Shown: positions 17,442 through 26,294 of the stretch, piece by piece
How the letters are laid out: each line of letters opens with the position of its first letter
How positions within the stretch are numbered: the stretch's first letter is position 1
Source of the DNA: Blastomonas aquatica
GTDB taxonomy: Bacteria; Pseudomonadota; Alphaproteobacteria; Sphingomonadales; Sphingomonadaceae
Assembly (NCBI RefSeq): GCF_014639875.1
Contig: NZ_BMGD01000004.1
Location: 62,001 to 126,000 of the forward strand
DNA length: 64,000 nt
Reading direction: 5' to 3'
Notes under the pieces: model-generated
What the model was told of the DNA's origin: nothing
The model's database searches: none
Seen by the model: the letters and a program-made list of their open reading frames with translations, nothing else
Program-made: the position numbers and the translations under genes

Positions 17442-20299
17442 CAGAAGGCAGCGCTTATCCCGAACTTCAGTGTGAAGCTATATTCTTCATACTGCAGCAG
17501 GCGGCGGCGATTGTTGAGGTTCTGGTAAGCGAAGTAAGGCCGGTCGCCGATGTTGATGGCTTCTGCGAACACCCGAACACCCGGCAACACCTCGACGCGA
17601 CCACTCAGATCGATCTGGAAATGCTCATCGACGATCCGGTCTTCATCGGCAGCACCGCCGATTTCATCGAGATAGCGATCGCGATAGGTCCCGGCAGCGC
17701 GCAGGCTGATCGGGCCCTTTTCGTAGCCGAGGACGAGGTTAAATGTGTTCTTCGAAGCCGCAGGCAAAGTGATTTCTCGGCCGTCGAACAGCGTGCTCTT
17801 GGCATCGGTGTAGGTGTAGTTGACGTTGACCAGAATGCCGTCGAGCGGCGAGGGCAGGAAATCCAGCACCTGCTGATAGCTGAATTCAAAGCCCTTGATG
17901 GTTGCGCTTTCGCCATTCAGCGGGATGCTGGCCTCGTCATAGGCAATCCCGTTGATCACACCACCAAACGGGTCCGTCGCGGGGTTGTTGAAGGTTGCCG
18001 AAACGATGAAATCCTCAATGTTCTTGTAGAAGAACCCGCCCGAAATCGCACCGTTGCGCGAGAAATAATATTCCGCTGAAAGGTCGAGGTTCCAGGCCTT
18101 ATAGGGCTGAAGCGCGGGGTTGCCGAATTCACCCTGGCGCTCGTTGCCATCGTTTTCCTCGACAACAAAGCGCGGCGCCAGATCGGCGAGGTTGGGGCGG
18201 ACGAGGCTGCGGAAGCCACCGGCGCGCAGTACCACATTGGGGGCGGGCTCATACCGCACGGTCAGGCTGGGCAGCCAGTTGGTGTAGTTGCGTTCGAAAC
18301 GGTTGGGGGTGACGAACACGGTGTCTTCGTCGAGTTCGACTCCGCCGCGGATGGCACCTTCCTCAACCAGCTCGACCAGGCTGGCACGAATGTCATTCTT
18401 GGTGCGCTCAACGCGAACACCGCCGATGATGCGCAGGTCCGCGCTGTCGTAGCGACCCATCAGATAGCCCGCGAGCACGTCTTCGTTGACGATGAAATCT
18501 TCAACCGATGACCCGAACGAGCTTTCAAGGCTATTCAGTTCAAACTGGCCAATGTTGTCGCGGAAGAAGCGCGAGAAAAGGCGCTTGTCGACCGCAGGGG
18601 AGATATCGGCGAGGCCATAGGTTTGCGGGCCAACAAAGTCGCTCAGCAACAGATCCGGTCCATCGAAGCCGTCATAGAAATCGAGATTGTAATTGAGGAA
18701 CTTTTCACGCCAGCGGGACTTTGCGCCTGCCTGAACGGTGAACTCTCCTGATGCCAGGCCAAACCGGTGCGCCAGATCAGCGCGCAGCGTGAATTCCTCG
18801 TCCTGCGCGTCGAACAGCGATGAAATTTCTGCCCGGTTGAATTCATAAAGCGCCGGATTTGTGAACGCTCCGCGTCCTGTCGGAATCGCATAGCGCGGGA
18901 TCATATCGTCGGCATAGTTGAAATTGACACTCAGGCCGTCGTCTTCAAACCGCGACCGGAAGCGGACAGGGTCAATCGAACCATCCTCCCGCTCACCGGA
19001 TTTCGCCCAGCTGCCCGAATAGGTGAACTTCCAAGGCCCTGTTTCGGTTTCCCCGCCCAGCGATATCGTGCGGATTTTCTGGCTCTCGAAACGATCCTTG
19101 TTGTCGCGCCGGACTTCGATCCTGCCATCGGCATCATCGAATAGCGCGGTGTTGGCCGTACCACTGGTCGGGGCTTCATCGAACACGAACACCAGGCGGC
19201 GGCGGAATTCCTGATCGTCAAACTGGCTGTAAAGGCCGCGAAGGTAGAGCTTGGTCGCATCGCTCAGCCGTGCATCGAAGTTGAGCGTGGCGCTGATGCG
19301 TTTGCGTTCGACGTCGTAATCGCGGAAATCGACTTCATCGGCAAAGTCGATTCCGTCGTCCGATGTGCCCCAGCCACCGGTCTCGATATTGTCCGACGCA
19401 AATTTGCGCTGATAGTAAGAGATACCACCAGCAACCCCGAAATCGTCGCCAATTTTCTTGGAAAAATCGAGGCTCAGGCGTGGTGTCAGCGTATTGGCAA
19501 GATCGTTGTAGCTACCTTCGGCCTTGACCGAGAACAGATCCTTCTTGCGATCGAATGCACTGGTGGTGTTGATCTCGATCGAAGCGCCGATGGTGTCGCC
19601 ATCCATGTCGGGCGTCAGTGATTTCTTGACCTCGATCGATTCGATGATGTCGCTGGAGATGACATCAAGCGCAACCGAACGGTTGTCACCATCGGGCGAG
19701 GGCACGCGAACACCATTGATCGACGTCGAGTTGAGATTGGGGTCGAGACCGCGCACCGCGACGAAGCGCCCTTCGCCCTGATCGTTCAGGATGTTGAGGC
19801 CAGGAAGGCGACGCAGCGATTCGGCGACATTCTGGTCGGGAAATTGGCCGATGGCATCGCGCGTCAGGACGCTGCTGACGCCATCTGCAGCACGTTGGCG
19901 TGACAGCGCGCTCGCCTGGTTGGCCGCCTGGCCCACCACCAGAATATCGTTGCCATCTGCAACACCCAACCGAACAGGTACCGCTATAACGCCTGTCTCA
20001 TCGACCGAAATGCTGGTCGTGAACAATGGTGCGCCGACATAACGCGCCTCCAGCGTGTAGGTGCCTGCCGGAATATCGGTGAATCGAAACGTCCCGTCGC
20101 GGCTCGTCGTCGCGGTGCGGTTGAGTTCGATGATGCGAACATCAACTGCCTGCAAGGCGCGGGTAGCGTCAATGTCGGTAACGGTTCCGGTCACTTCTCC
20201 GGCGATTGCCGGCGACGCGAAACTGGCAGCGCCAAGCGCGAGCGCCAAAGCGAGACTGCGATACGAGACCGATCTGGCCGCGCGGTATGCTGTGATCAT
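17441..20299 (-). CDS. TonB-dependent receptor with N-terminal carboxypeptidase-like domain
   Basis: A 952-residue outer-membrane receptor of the large Xanthomonas/Caulobacter type. After the signal peptide (ALALGAASFASPAIAGE) comes a CarboxypepD_reg-like domain (residues about 30-110, GTVTDIDATRALQAVDV). A plug (DQNVAESLRRLPGLNI, FVAVRGLDPNLNSTSING) and a barrel ending in Phe (LKFGISAAF) follow. The ATG at 20299 is preceded by AAGGGGG; a longer frame to 20428 would run through the candidate Pho box and is rejected. The substrate is probably a phosphorylated organic compound, inferred from the coupled phosphatase. Confidence 0.92.
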   Translation of the reverse strand: MITAYRAARSVSYRSLALALALGAASFASPAIAGEVTGTVTDIDATRALQAVDVRIIELNRTATTSRDGTFRFTDIPAGTYTLEARYVGAPLFTTSISVDETGVIAVPVRLGVADGNDILVVGQAANQASALSRQRAADGVSSVLTRDAIGQFPDQNVAESLRRLPGLNILNDQGEGRFVAVRGLDPNLNSTSINGVRVPSPDGDNRSVALDVISSDIIESIEVKKSLTPDMDGDTIGASIEINTTSAFDRKKDLFSVKAEGSYNDLANTLTPRLSLDFSKKIGDDFGVAGGISYYQRKFASDNIETGGWGTSDDGIDFADEVDFRDYDVERKRISATLNFDARLSDATKLYLRGLYSQFDDQEFRRRLVFVFDEAPTSGTANTALFDDADGRIEVRRDNKDRFESQKIRTISLGGETETGPWKFTYSGSWAKSGEREDGSIDPVRFRSRFEDDGLSVNFNYADDMIPRYAIPTGRGAFTNPALYEFNRAEISSLFDAQDEEFTLRADLAHRFGLASGEFTVQAGAKSRWREKFLNYNLDFYDGFDGPDLLLSDFVGPQTYGLADISPAVDKRLFSRFFRDNIGQFELNSLESSFGSSVEDFIVNEDVLAGYLMGRYDSADLRIIGGVRVERTKNDIRASLVELVEEGAIRGGVELDEDTVFVTPNRFERNYTNWLPSLTVRYEPAPNVVLRAGGFRSLVRPNLADLAPRFVVEENDGNERQGEFGNPALQPYKAWNLDLSAEYYFSRNGAISGGFFYKNIEDFIVSATFNNPATDPFGGVINGIAYDEASIPLNGESATIKGFEFSYQQVLDFLPSPLDGILVNVNYTYTDAKSTLFDGREITLPAASKNTFNLVLGYEKGPISLRAAGTYRDRYLDEIGGAADEDRIVDEHFQIDLSGRVEVLPGVRVFAEAINIGDRPYFAYQNLNNRRRLLQYEEYSFTLKFGISAAF

Positions 20300-20347
20300 G
20301 AGACGCCCCCTTGCAAACTGTGTTGGCGTCGCCGCTAAAGCTGGGGC

Positions 20348-20387
20348 GTGACATCTCAGGGGCCTGTGGATGACGAATAAGTGACAT
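20348..20387 (-). promoter_or_regulatory. Candidate Pho box array (PhoB operator)
   Basis: On the minus strand ATGTCAC-TTAT-TCGTCAT (20387 to 20370) is a pair of seven-base direct repeats with an AT-rich four-base spacer, that is 11-bp periodicity, as in the E. coli Pho box. A second exact ATGTCAC occurs 22 bases further on (20354-20348), in the same phase. The site lies about 50-90 bases upstream of the receptor start. Its association with a phosphatase operon makes PhoB control plausible. Confidence 0.55.
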
Positions 20388-20517
20388 CCAGATAACAGGA
20401 CTGCGACGTGTCTGCGGAGCAACAGCATCCCCCCATCAGCGCTATGTGTCCGATAAGCGCTGCATGTTTATAAACTGGGTACTTTCGCTCCTCCCAAACC
20501 GTAGCTATCTACGAACA

Positions 20518-20919
20518 ATGTCCCAAAACGCCATTCGCCACGATCATCCGATTTCCGTCGACCCTTCCGAGATCGATTTCATGGGGCATGTGAACAATGC
20601 CCATTATCTCAAATGGGTGCAGGATGCAGTGGTGGCGCACTGGCAAAACATCGCTCCGCCCCAGGCCGTAGCCGAGCACCTTTGGGTCGCGCTCAAGCAC
20701 GAGATCACGTATCGCAAGCCCGCGTTTCTCGATGATCAGGTGATCGCAACGGTCATGCTGGAAAAGGTCCATGGTGCGCGTGCTTTTTATGAGACGATCA
20801 TCCGGCGCGGCGAGGATGTGCTGGCCGAGGTGAAATCGAGCTGGTGCTGTCTCAATGCCGAAACCTTGCGGCCTGCGCGACTGGCCGAGGATATCACGCG
20901 GCGGTTCTTCGGCAACTGA
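20518..20919 (+). CDS. Acyl-CoA thioesterase, hotdog fold (4HBT family)
   Basis: A 133-residue thioesterase. IDFMGHVNNAHYLKWVQDA matches the 4-hydroxybenzoyl-CoA thioesterase/YbgC signature with its catalytic Asp/Asn region, and ITYRKPAFLDDQVIATVML provides the central hotdog strands. It would hydrolyse acyl-CoA, substrate unknown. The start was taken at MSQNAIRHDH; the frame can be extended 24 codons upstream, but that part does not fit the fold. It is divergent from the TonB receptor. Confidence 0.86.
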   Translation: MSQNAIRHDHPISVDPSEIDFMGHVNNAHYLKWVQDAVVAHWQNIAPPQAVAEHLWVALKHEITYRKPAFLDDQVIATVMLEKVHGARAFYETIIRRGEDVLAEVKSSWCCLNAETLRPARLAEDITRRFFGN

Positions 20920-20922
20920 CCG

Positions 20923-22062
20923 TTAGCCGATCAGTCCCAGGCTGATCAGGACCATCACGAAAGCGGTCACGACGAAGATCGTGCAGGTCAGCAGGAGCAC
21001 CAGACGGAATACCGCACCGATGCGCGACGAGCCATAAGCATGACGCAATTGGCGGTACATGTGGAAGGGCGCATAAAAGATCGCTACCGTCGTTATCAAT
21101 CCCGGCAAGATATTGAACTTGCTTGCCAGCGTGACGACAATGAACAGCAGCGACATGAATGCGATTGAATAGGTCGTGAACACCGCGTGGTCATAAAACC
21201 GGTGTCCGCGCTTGCCCAGCGTGGCAAGCCAGACGAACGGGATTGACAGCGGGATCAGCAACCAAGCGAACTTGTACCCGTTCGATTGCAGCTTATAGAG
21301 CAGCAGCTCTGGGTTCTTGTTGGCTTTTGCGGCCATCTTGTTGACCAGTTTGTCAAACGACTTCCAGCCGGTGTCGACGTCGCCGGCAAGATCGAACTGA
21401 CCGGTCCCTTCACCGCTGCTACCCCCGAGAAGCTCAGGGTAGCGCGCCTTGCCTTCAGTTGCGATCGACAGGCCGTTGACCTGCGCCTTGAGGTCCTGCA
21501 ACTCTGCCGAAAGCGCCGCCGAGCCAGCATCGTCCGCACCGAGTGCCTGCGATGCTTTGGTTTTTTCCTCGATTTGCGCTTCCAGCTTAACCATTTCGGC
21601 TTGCATGCCTTCGCGCCAACCGGTGACCTTTATGCCATTGGTTGCCACCATGCCCGGCTGGTCGTCCGTGAAGTTGGGTGTGCCGACGTATGAGAACACG
21701 GCGAACATCATGAAGATCGAGAACAGGAACAGCGCCATCGGGCTGATGAACTTGGCGCGCTCACCGTGAACGTAGCGACGGGTCAGCTCGCCCGGCTTCC
21801 AGACAAGCAAAGGCAGGGTGTTCCAGAACTTGCCGTCAAAGTGCAGCACCCCGTGCAGAATGTCATGCCAGAACGCCGAGATCGAACGGTGGACATGACC
21901 CGACTGGCCGCACTGATGGCAATGCGGTCCGACAAGGCTGGATCCACAATTGAGGCATTTGCTATGCGCATGCACGCTCGCTTCGCCTGCCTGTGGTTCG
22001 GCAACGCGCGACCACATGCCACCCTCGGCGATTGCGCCTGCTGCTTCGAATTCGCCGCTCAT
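20923..22062 (-). CDS. DUF3667 membrane protein with zinc ribbon
   Basis: A 379-residue protein. Residues about 35-55 form a zinc ribbon (CLNCGSSL...HCHQCGQSG). Next is the DUF3667 signature (HDILHGVLHFDGKFWNTLP, KPGELTRRYVHGERAKFISP) and the first membrane helix (LFLFSIFMMFAVFSYVG). A long soluble, partly coiled-coil insert (residues 150-250) and about four more helices follow. The function of the family is unknown. It lies convergent with, and four bases from, the thioesterase gene. Confidence 0.85.
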   Translation of the reverse strand: MSGEFEAAGAIAEGGMWSRVAEPQAGEASVHAHSKCLNCGSSLVGPHCHQCGQSGHVHRSISAFWHDILHGVLHFDGKFWNTLPLLVWKPGELTRRYVHGERAKFISPMALFLFSIFMMFAVFSYVGTPNFTDDQPGMVATNGIKVTGWREGMQAEMVKLEAQIEEKTKASQALGADDAGSAALSAELQDLKAQVNGLSIATEGKARYPELLGGSSGEGTGQFDLAGDVDTGWKSFDKLVNKMAAKANKNPELLLYKLQSNGYKFAWLLIPLSIPFVWLATLGKRGHRFYDHAVFTTYSIAFMSLLFIVVTLASKFNILPGLITTVAIFYAPFHMYRQLRHAYGSSRIGAVFRLVLLLTCTIFVVTAFVMVLISLGLIG

Positions 22063-22198
22063 TCCTGTTGCCGCCCCACCGTGATCAACAGCTTAAGTGT
22101 ACATTTCGCGCAGAACCGGGCCAAGTGAAATGTCGCCGCTCGCCGTACACCGGGATTAGCCATTGCCTTTGAACTTCGCCTGCGGCTAATCGGCCGGC

Positions 22199-23482
22199 AT
22201 GGCCCATTTCGATCCCAAGACCTATCGCAGCGCGCTGGGGCAGTTTGCCACCGGCGTCACCATCGTCACCACGCGCGATGCATCGGGCAACGCTGTGGGG
22301 GTGACGGCCAACAGTTTTAATTCGGTCTCGCTCGATCCGCCCTTGGTGTTGTGGTCGCTGGCGCGCACGGCGCGGTCGATGGCGGCGTTCGAGCAGTCGG
22401 GCGGCTTTGCGGTGCATGTCCTTGCCAGCGATCAGGATGATCTGGCCAACCGGTTCGCCTCGCGAACTGACGACAAGTTTGCCGGGCTCGACGTGGGCGG
22501 CGAAGGTCTGCCCCGGATCGATGGCTGCTCGGCGCGGTTGGTTTGCACGACGCGGCATATGTACGATGGTGGCGATCATGTGATCATGGTCGGCGAGGTG
22601 ATGGATTACGAAAGCGAGGGCAAGGCGCCGTTGCTTTTCCATGGTGGAGGCTATGCCGACCGCATCGCCCGCGAAGCTGGTGCCGGCACTCCTCCGGTGC
22701 TGTACGCTGTCGAAGACCGCATCGCGACGATCACGCTGAACCGGCCCGAGACGCGCAATGCGCTGGCCGAAGAGGTGATCGGTGCGTTGGTCTCTGCGCT
22801 GGAGGCGGCCGATGCCAACCTGGACATCGATTGCGTGATCCTGACAGGCGAAGGTCCCGGTTTCTGCTCGGGTGGCAACATCAAGCAGATCAAGGCGCTG
22901 ACCGCCGAGCAGCGCATGACACCGATCGAACTGGAAAACTGGTACAAGACCCAGATCCAGCGTATCCCGCTGACCATGGACCGGATGTCGGTTCCGGTGA
23001 TTGCTGCCGTGCGTGGACATGCGATCGGCGCGGGTTGTGATCTGGCGTGCATGGCCGATATCCGGATCGCTGCTGAAGATGCGGTGTTTGCCGAGAGTTT
23101 TCTGCGGGTCGGCATCATTCCTGGTGACGGCGGTGCGTGGTTGCTGCCGCAGATCGTTGGCCTCGCCAAGGCCAGCCAGATGATGTTGACCGGCGAGTTC
23201 ATCGACGCGCACAAGGCCGAACGCTATGGCCTGGTATCTGAAGTCGTCCCGGCCGAAGCCTTGATGGATCGTGCCCGCGCACTAGCACACATGGTGGCGC
23301 AGTTTCCGCCCTCGGCAATCCGCAAGACCAAGCGGCTGATCAAGGATGCCCGTGACGTGTCGCTGGCCGAACATCTCGATCAGGCCGCAATCTGGCAGGG
23401 CGTGCTCCAGCAGATGGACGACCACCGCGAGGCGATCGATGCGATATTGGAAAAGCGTAAGCCCCAATTCGAGGGTAAATAA
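22199..23482 (+). CDS. Flavin reductase–enoyl-CoA hydratase fusion protein
   Basis: A single 427-residue frame carrying two complete domains. Residues about 1-160 are a flavin-reductase-like (FMN-binding split barrel) domain: FATGVTIVTTRDASGNAVGVTANSF, LDPPLVLWSL, FHGGGYADRI. Residues about 165-427 are a crotonase: ITLNRPETRNALAEEV, oxyanion-hole GFCSGGNIKQIK and RGHAIGAGCDLACMADIRI, and catalytic-Glu region ESFLRVGIIPGDGG. No stop, frameshift or internal SD is evident at the junction (about 22680). Both activities are usually separate proteins. A coupled role, supplying reduced flavin for an oxygenase acting on the same pathway, is inference. Confidence 0.9.
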   Translation: MAHFDPKTYRSALGQFATGVTIVTTRDASGNAVGVTANSFNSVSLDPPLVLWSLARTARSMAAFEQSGGFAVHVLASDQDDLANRFASRTDDKFAGLDVGGEGLPRIDGCSARLVCTTRHMYDGGDHVIMVGEVMDYESEGKAPLLFHGGGYADRIAREAGAGTPPVLYAVEDRIATITLNRPETRNALAEEVIGALVSALEAADANLDIDCVILTGEGPGFCSGGNIKQIKALTAEQRMTPIELENWYKTQIQRIPLTMDRMSVPVIAAVRGHAIGAGCDLACMADIRIAAEDAVFAESFLRVGIIPGDGGAWLLPQIVGLAKASQMMLTGEFIDAHKAERYGLVSEVVPAEALMDRARALAHMVAQFPPSAIRKTKRLIKDARDVSLAEHLDQAAIWQGVLQQMDDHREAIDAILEKRKPQFEGK

Positions 23483-23665
23483 AAACGCTGGCAACTGCGC
23501 CTGACGTCATGGCGTTGCTTTCGGTGTTCGCAAGTTCCGTCGCCGTTTGTTAACCATTTCGAATCAGTAGAAGATCAGCCAGCCTGACAACGTTGGGTGT
23601 TGTCGTCGTGACACGGTATCGTGGGGTATCGCGCCGTGGCGCGCACCCCAGAATTCCGGCTTTTC

Positions 23666-23697
23666 AAAAAAGATGACCCCGGCTTTTGGCCGGGGTC
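23666..23697 (-). terminator. Strong intrinsic terminator of the 22-residue gene
   Basis: On the minus strand GACCCCGGC pairs with GCCGGGGTC around a five-base loop, followed by ATC and six T. It lies about 28 bases after the stop at 23726 and closes a short transcription unit. Confidence 0.88.
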
Positions 23698-23725
23698 AAA
23701 TGCTTGAATAGCCGAATTTTTCGGC

Positions 23726-23794
23726 TCAGTTCCAGCCGCCGCCCAGGACCCAGTCCCAGAACCCACGAACAGGCTTTTTGGTACGCTTTGCCAT
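23726..23794 (-). CDS. 22-residue Trp-rich small protein with strong SD
   Basis: A very short frame: a basic N-terminus (MAKRTKKPVRG), then an aromatic, Gly-rich C-terminus (FWDWVLGGGWN), with net charge about +4 and three Trp. It is supported by a near-ideal SD (AAGGAG, eight bases before the ATG) and by the strong intrinsic terminator at 23666-23697. No minus-strand gene follows, so it is not a leader peptide for a downstream operon. The composition suggests membrane-surface or nucleic-acid binding, but the function is unknown. A sequence search for the peptide in other sphingomonads would decide. Confidence 0.66.
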   Translation of the reverse strand: MAKRTKKPVRGFWDWVLGGGWN

Positions 23795-24218
23795 TTTTAG
23801 CACTCCTTATCTGGACGTGAAATTCCCTCCACGCCCAGGCCGGAAAACTAACAGAATGTAAAATGGTCAACAAGATGTTAACTTAGGTTCGTAAGCTTTT
23901 CAAAACTGCTTTGCAGTTCGTGAACCATCGCTCCCCGGCAGCAAGGCACATTGGCCGACCATGGTCGATGATTCGACGGCCGACGAAAGCCTGCGTCCAT
24001 GCGTCAAAAGCCGCGCTATCGATTACAGGAATTCGCCGACGGCAAACGAAGATGGTTCTCGATATCCAGCTAGGAGCGATAGGACGGCCCACGTCTGCAT
24101 CGACTTCGACAGCGACGACCTATTCACCGTGCGCCCCGCAATAGGGCGCCGGCTCCAACGGGACCCGAAAAGTTCTTGCTGCTGTAACCGCTTCGGGCGC
24201 GAATGATTCGCTGACTTT
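23795..24218. other. Intergenic region upstream of the 22-residue gene
   Basis: 424 bases up to the stop of the LpoA-like gene. The part next to the small gene is AT-rich (GTTAAC, TTGTTGACC, TTTTACATTC on the minus strand) and probably contains its promoter. The rest has short open frames on both strands without SD, family motif or codon bias. I see no supportable gene. Confidence 0.5.
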
Positions 24219-25409
24219 TTAGTCTGCAAAGGTCTTTGGCGCAGGCGACGCGATGGTGAGCTGGCCAACGCCGACCTGCTGCACTTCCATCAGCCGCTCG
24301 GCGACGCCATTGCGCCCAAAACGGAAGGCACCGTCGAGACCGATAAATCCTCCCGAATCGCGCAGCTTGTCCATCGGGAAGACGGTACCGGGCCGCCAGT
24401 CACGGGCGATGCGGGAGGTCAGCAGGACACTGTCATAACCCAAGGTTGAAAGCCGGAACGGGTCACTGCCAAACTGTGCCCGGTACTTGGTCGCGTATTG
24501 GCGGTAGAGGCCGTCAGAGACGCTGGCGAACCAGGCTCCGCGCATGGCGGGCGATGTGGTCAACGTGCGTTCGGTATTCCACAACTCGGTGCCCAGGATC
24601 CGGGCATCGGTGCCGCCATTGGCGCGGATGAGCGGGACAATACGGATCGCCGCAGCGCCGCTGTCGGCGATCAGGATCGCTTCATAGGCGCTGTCCTGCT
24701 CCATCTTCTTCAACGCGGTGGTGACAGCCGCATTGCCTGCAGCATAGCTTTGCATCGCAACGACGGTGCCGCCTGCTGCATTGACGGAAGCCAGCATGGC
24801 AGAGGAAGCGCGTTGGCCATAGGTTCCTGCCGGGACCAGCGCGGCAAAGCGGGTGATGCCCTGCGCGCGGGCATGACGGACGACGCGGTCGATCGACTGT
24901 GCGGGAACATAGCCCATCACAAAGACATTGTTGCCGGCAATGCCGACATCGTTGGAATAGCTGATGATCGGAACCTTAGCGGCGTTGGCAGCAGATGCGA
25001 TCGCAACGACGTCATCGCCAAAGAGTGGGCCGAGAATCAGGCGGTTGCCATCGGCGATGGCACGCCGTGCTGCGGCAAGCGCGCCGCGTGCGGTGTCGTA
25101 ACTGGTGATGCGGATGTTGCTGGCTTTGGTGTCCATCAGCGCGAGCGTCGTCGCATTGGCGAGCGACTGGCCAACCCCTGCGTCCTTGCCCGAGAGTGGC
25201 AGCAACAGCGCGATGCGATGCCGGGTTTCGTCGCTGGGAAGCACGCCGCCGATCGGGCCGTCATCGGGCCGGGTGGTCGGCGCGTCGGGTTGTTGGCTGG
25301 GCGAGGAGGGGGGCATGGTCTTTGGCACCATGGTCTGGCAGGCAGCCAGGAACATGGTGCCGAGCATCAGCACAAGTATGGCCTGCCATTTACGATAGAG
25401 GTGTTTCAC
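24219..25409 (-). CDS. LpoA-like penicillin-binding protein activator lipoprotein
   Basis: A lipoprotein of about 396 residues with a GTG start (VKHLYRKWQAILVLML) and lipobox LAAC. A Pro/Ser linker follows, then a type-1 periplasmic-binding-protein fold (RIALLLPLSGKDAGVGQSLANA, ILGPLFGDDVVAIASAA, VPIISYSND, STLGYDSVLL). This is the C-terminal LpoA/YraM domain, which in gammaproteobacteria activates PBP1A. The N-terminal TPR half of E. coli LpoA is absent. The divergent neighbours rsmI and yraN are the classic yraL-M-N set. An amino-acid-binding role cannot be excluded. Confidence 0.86.
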   Translation of the reverse strand: MKHLYRKWQAILVLMLGTMFLAACQTMVPKTMPPSSPSQQPDAPTTRPDDGPIGGVLPSDETRHRIALLLPLSGKDAGVGQSLANATTLALMDTKASNIRITSYDTARGALAAARRAIADGNRLILGPLFGDDVVAIASAANAAKVPIISYSNDVGIAGNNVFVMGYVPAQSIDRVVRHARAQGITRFAALVPAGTYGQRASSAMLASVNAAGGTVVAMQSYAAGNAAVTTALKKMEQDSAYEAILIADSGAAAIRIVPLIRANGGTDARILGTELWNTERTLTTSPAMRGAWFASVSDGLYRQYATKYRAQFGSDPFRLSTLGYDSVLLTSRIARDWRPGTVFPMDKLRDSGGFIGLDGAFRFGRNGVAERLMEVQQVGVGQLTIASPAPKTFAD

Positions 25410-25436
25410 AGCTTGTCGCTCCCGCCCGGCCGGTCC

Positions 25437-26294
25437 ATGAACATCCGCGTGAATCATGATCCCGAACCCGGCCTGTATATCGTCGCGACACCAATCGGCA
25501 ACCTTGGTGATCTGTCCGAACGCGCCCGACGGGTGCTGGAACAGGCTGATCTGATCGCCTGCGAAGATAGTCGCGTGACTGGCGGGCTGTTGCACCATCT
25601 GGGGTTCAAGCGGCCGCTGGTGCGCTATGACGACCATGCCCGGCCTGCTGATCGCCAACGCCTGATTGCCGCGGCGTTGATGGGGCCAGTGGCGCTGGTC
25701 AGCGATGCCGGTACGCCGCTGATCTCCGATCCTGGCTACAAGCTCGTTCGCGAAGCGCGTGACGCTGGCGTGACGATCCACTCGTTGCCGGGGCCATCGG
25801 CGGTGATCGTCGCGCTGACACTGGCGGGTTTGCCGACTGACAGATTTTACTTTCACGGCTTCCTGCCCAATAAGGCCGGTGCGCGCGACAAGGACATCGC
25901 CAGCCTGGCCGGCATCCCTGCCACGCTGGTGTTCTATGAAAGCGCAAAGCGCATCGCCGCATGCATTGCCGCGCTGCATGCCGGGCTTGGCGATCGCGAA
26001 GCGGCGGTGGTGCGTGAGATCAGCAAGAAGTTCGAGGAAACCCGCACCGGGACGCTGTCACAGCTCGCAGCCTTTTATGCCGATGTTACCCCCAAGGGTG
26101 AAATCGTGCTGGTGGTCGGCCCCCCGCTCGAAGACACCGGCGAACCGGATGAGGGCGTGGTTGAAGCCGCACTCGCCGAAGCGTTGGCGGCAATGCCTCC
26201 CGGCAAGGCCGCAAGCGAGGTGGCCAAACGCTTCGGGCTCGACCGCAAGGCGCTGTACGCGCGCATCATGGCCGAACGGGAAACACATGGCTGA
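25437..26294 (+). CDS. rsmI: 16S rRNA (cytidine-2'-O)-methyltransferase
   Basis: RsmI methylates the 2'-hydroxyl of C1402 in 16S rRNA using S-adenosylmethionine. The protein is 285 residues. The tetrapyrrole-methylase-fold N-terminal motif LYIVATPIGNLGDLSERA is present, with ADLIACEDSRVTGGLL, VALVSDAGTPLISDPG, SLPGPSAVIVAL and FHGFLP following in order. The ATG was chosen because the family starts just before this motif; the frame stays open far upstream, antisense to the LpoA-like gene. Only 27 bases separate it from that divergent gene. Confidence 0.95.
   Translation: MNIRVNHDPEPGLYIVATPIGNLGDLSERARRVLEQADLIACEDSRVTGGLLHHLGFKRPLVRYDDHARPADRQRLIAAALMGPVALVSDAGTPLISDPGYKLVREARDAGVTIHSLPGPSAVIVALTLAGLPTDRFYFHGFLPNKAGARDKDIASLAGIPATLVFYESAKRIAACIAALHAGLGDREAAVVREISKKFEETRTGTLSQLAAFYADVTPKGEIVLVVGPPLEDTGEPDEGVVEAALAEALAAMPPGKAASEVAKRFGLDRKALYARIMAERETHG

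Noticed and set aside
20300..20428. Longer N-terminus for the 952-residue TonB receptor
   Set aside because: The extension would encode the candidate Pho box and place the signal peptide internally; AAGGGGG marks the later ATG.
23666..23794. Trp-rich 22-residue frame plus terminator read as a trp attenuator
   Set aside because: No minus-strand gene lies downstream, and no antiterminator alternative to the hairpin is evident; a stand-alone gene fits better.
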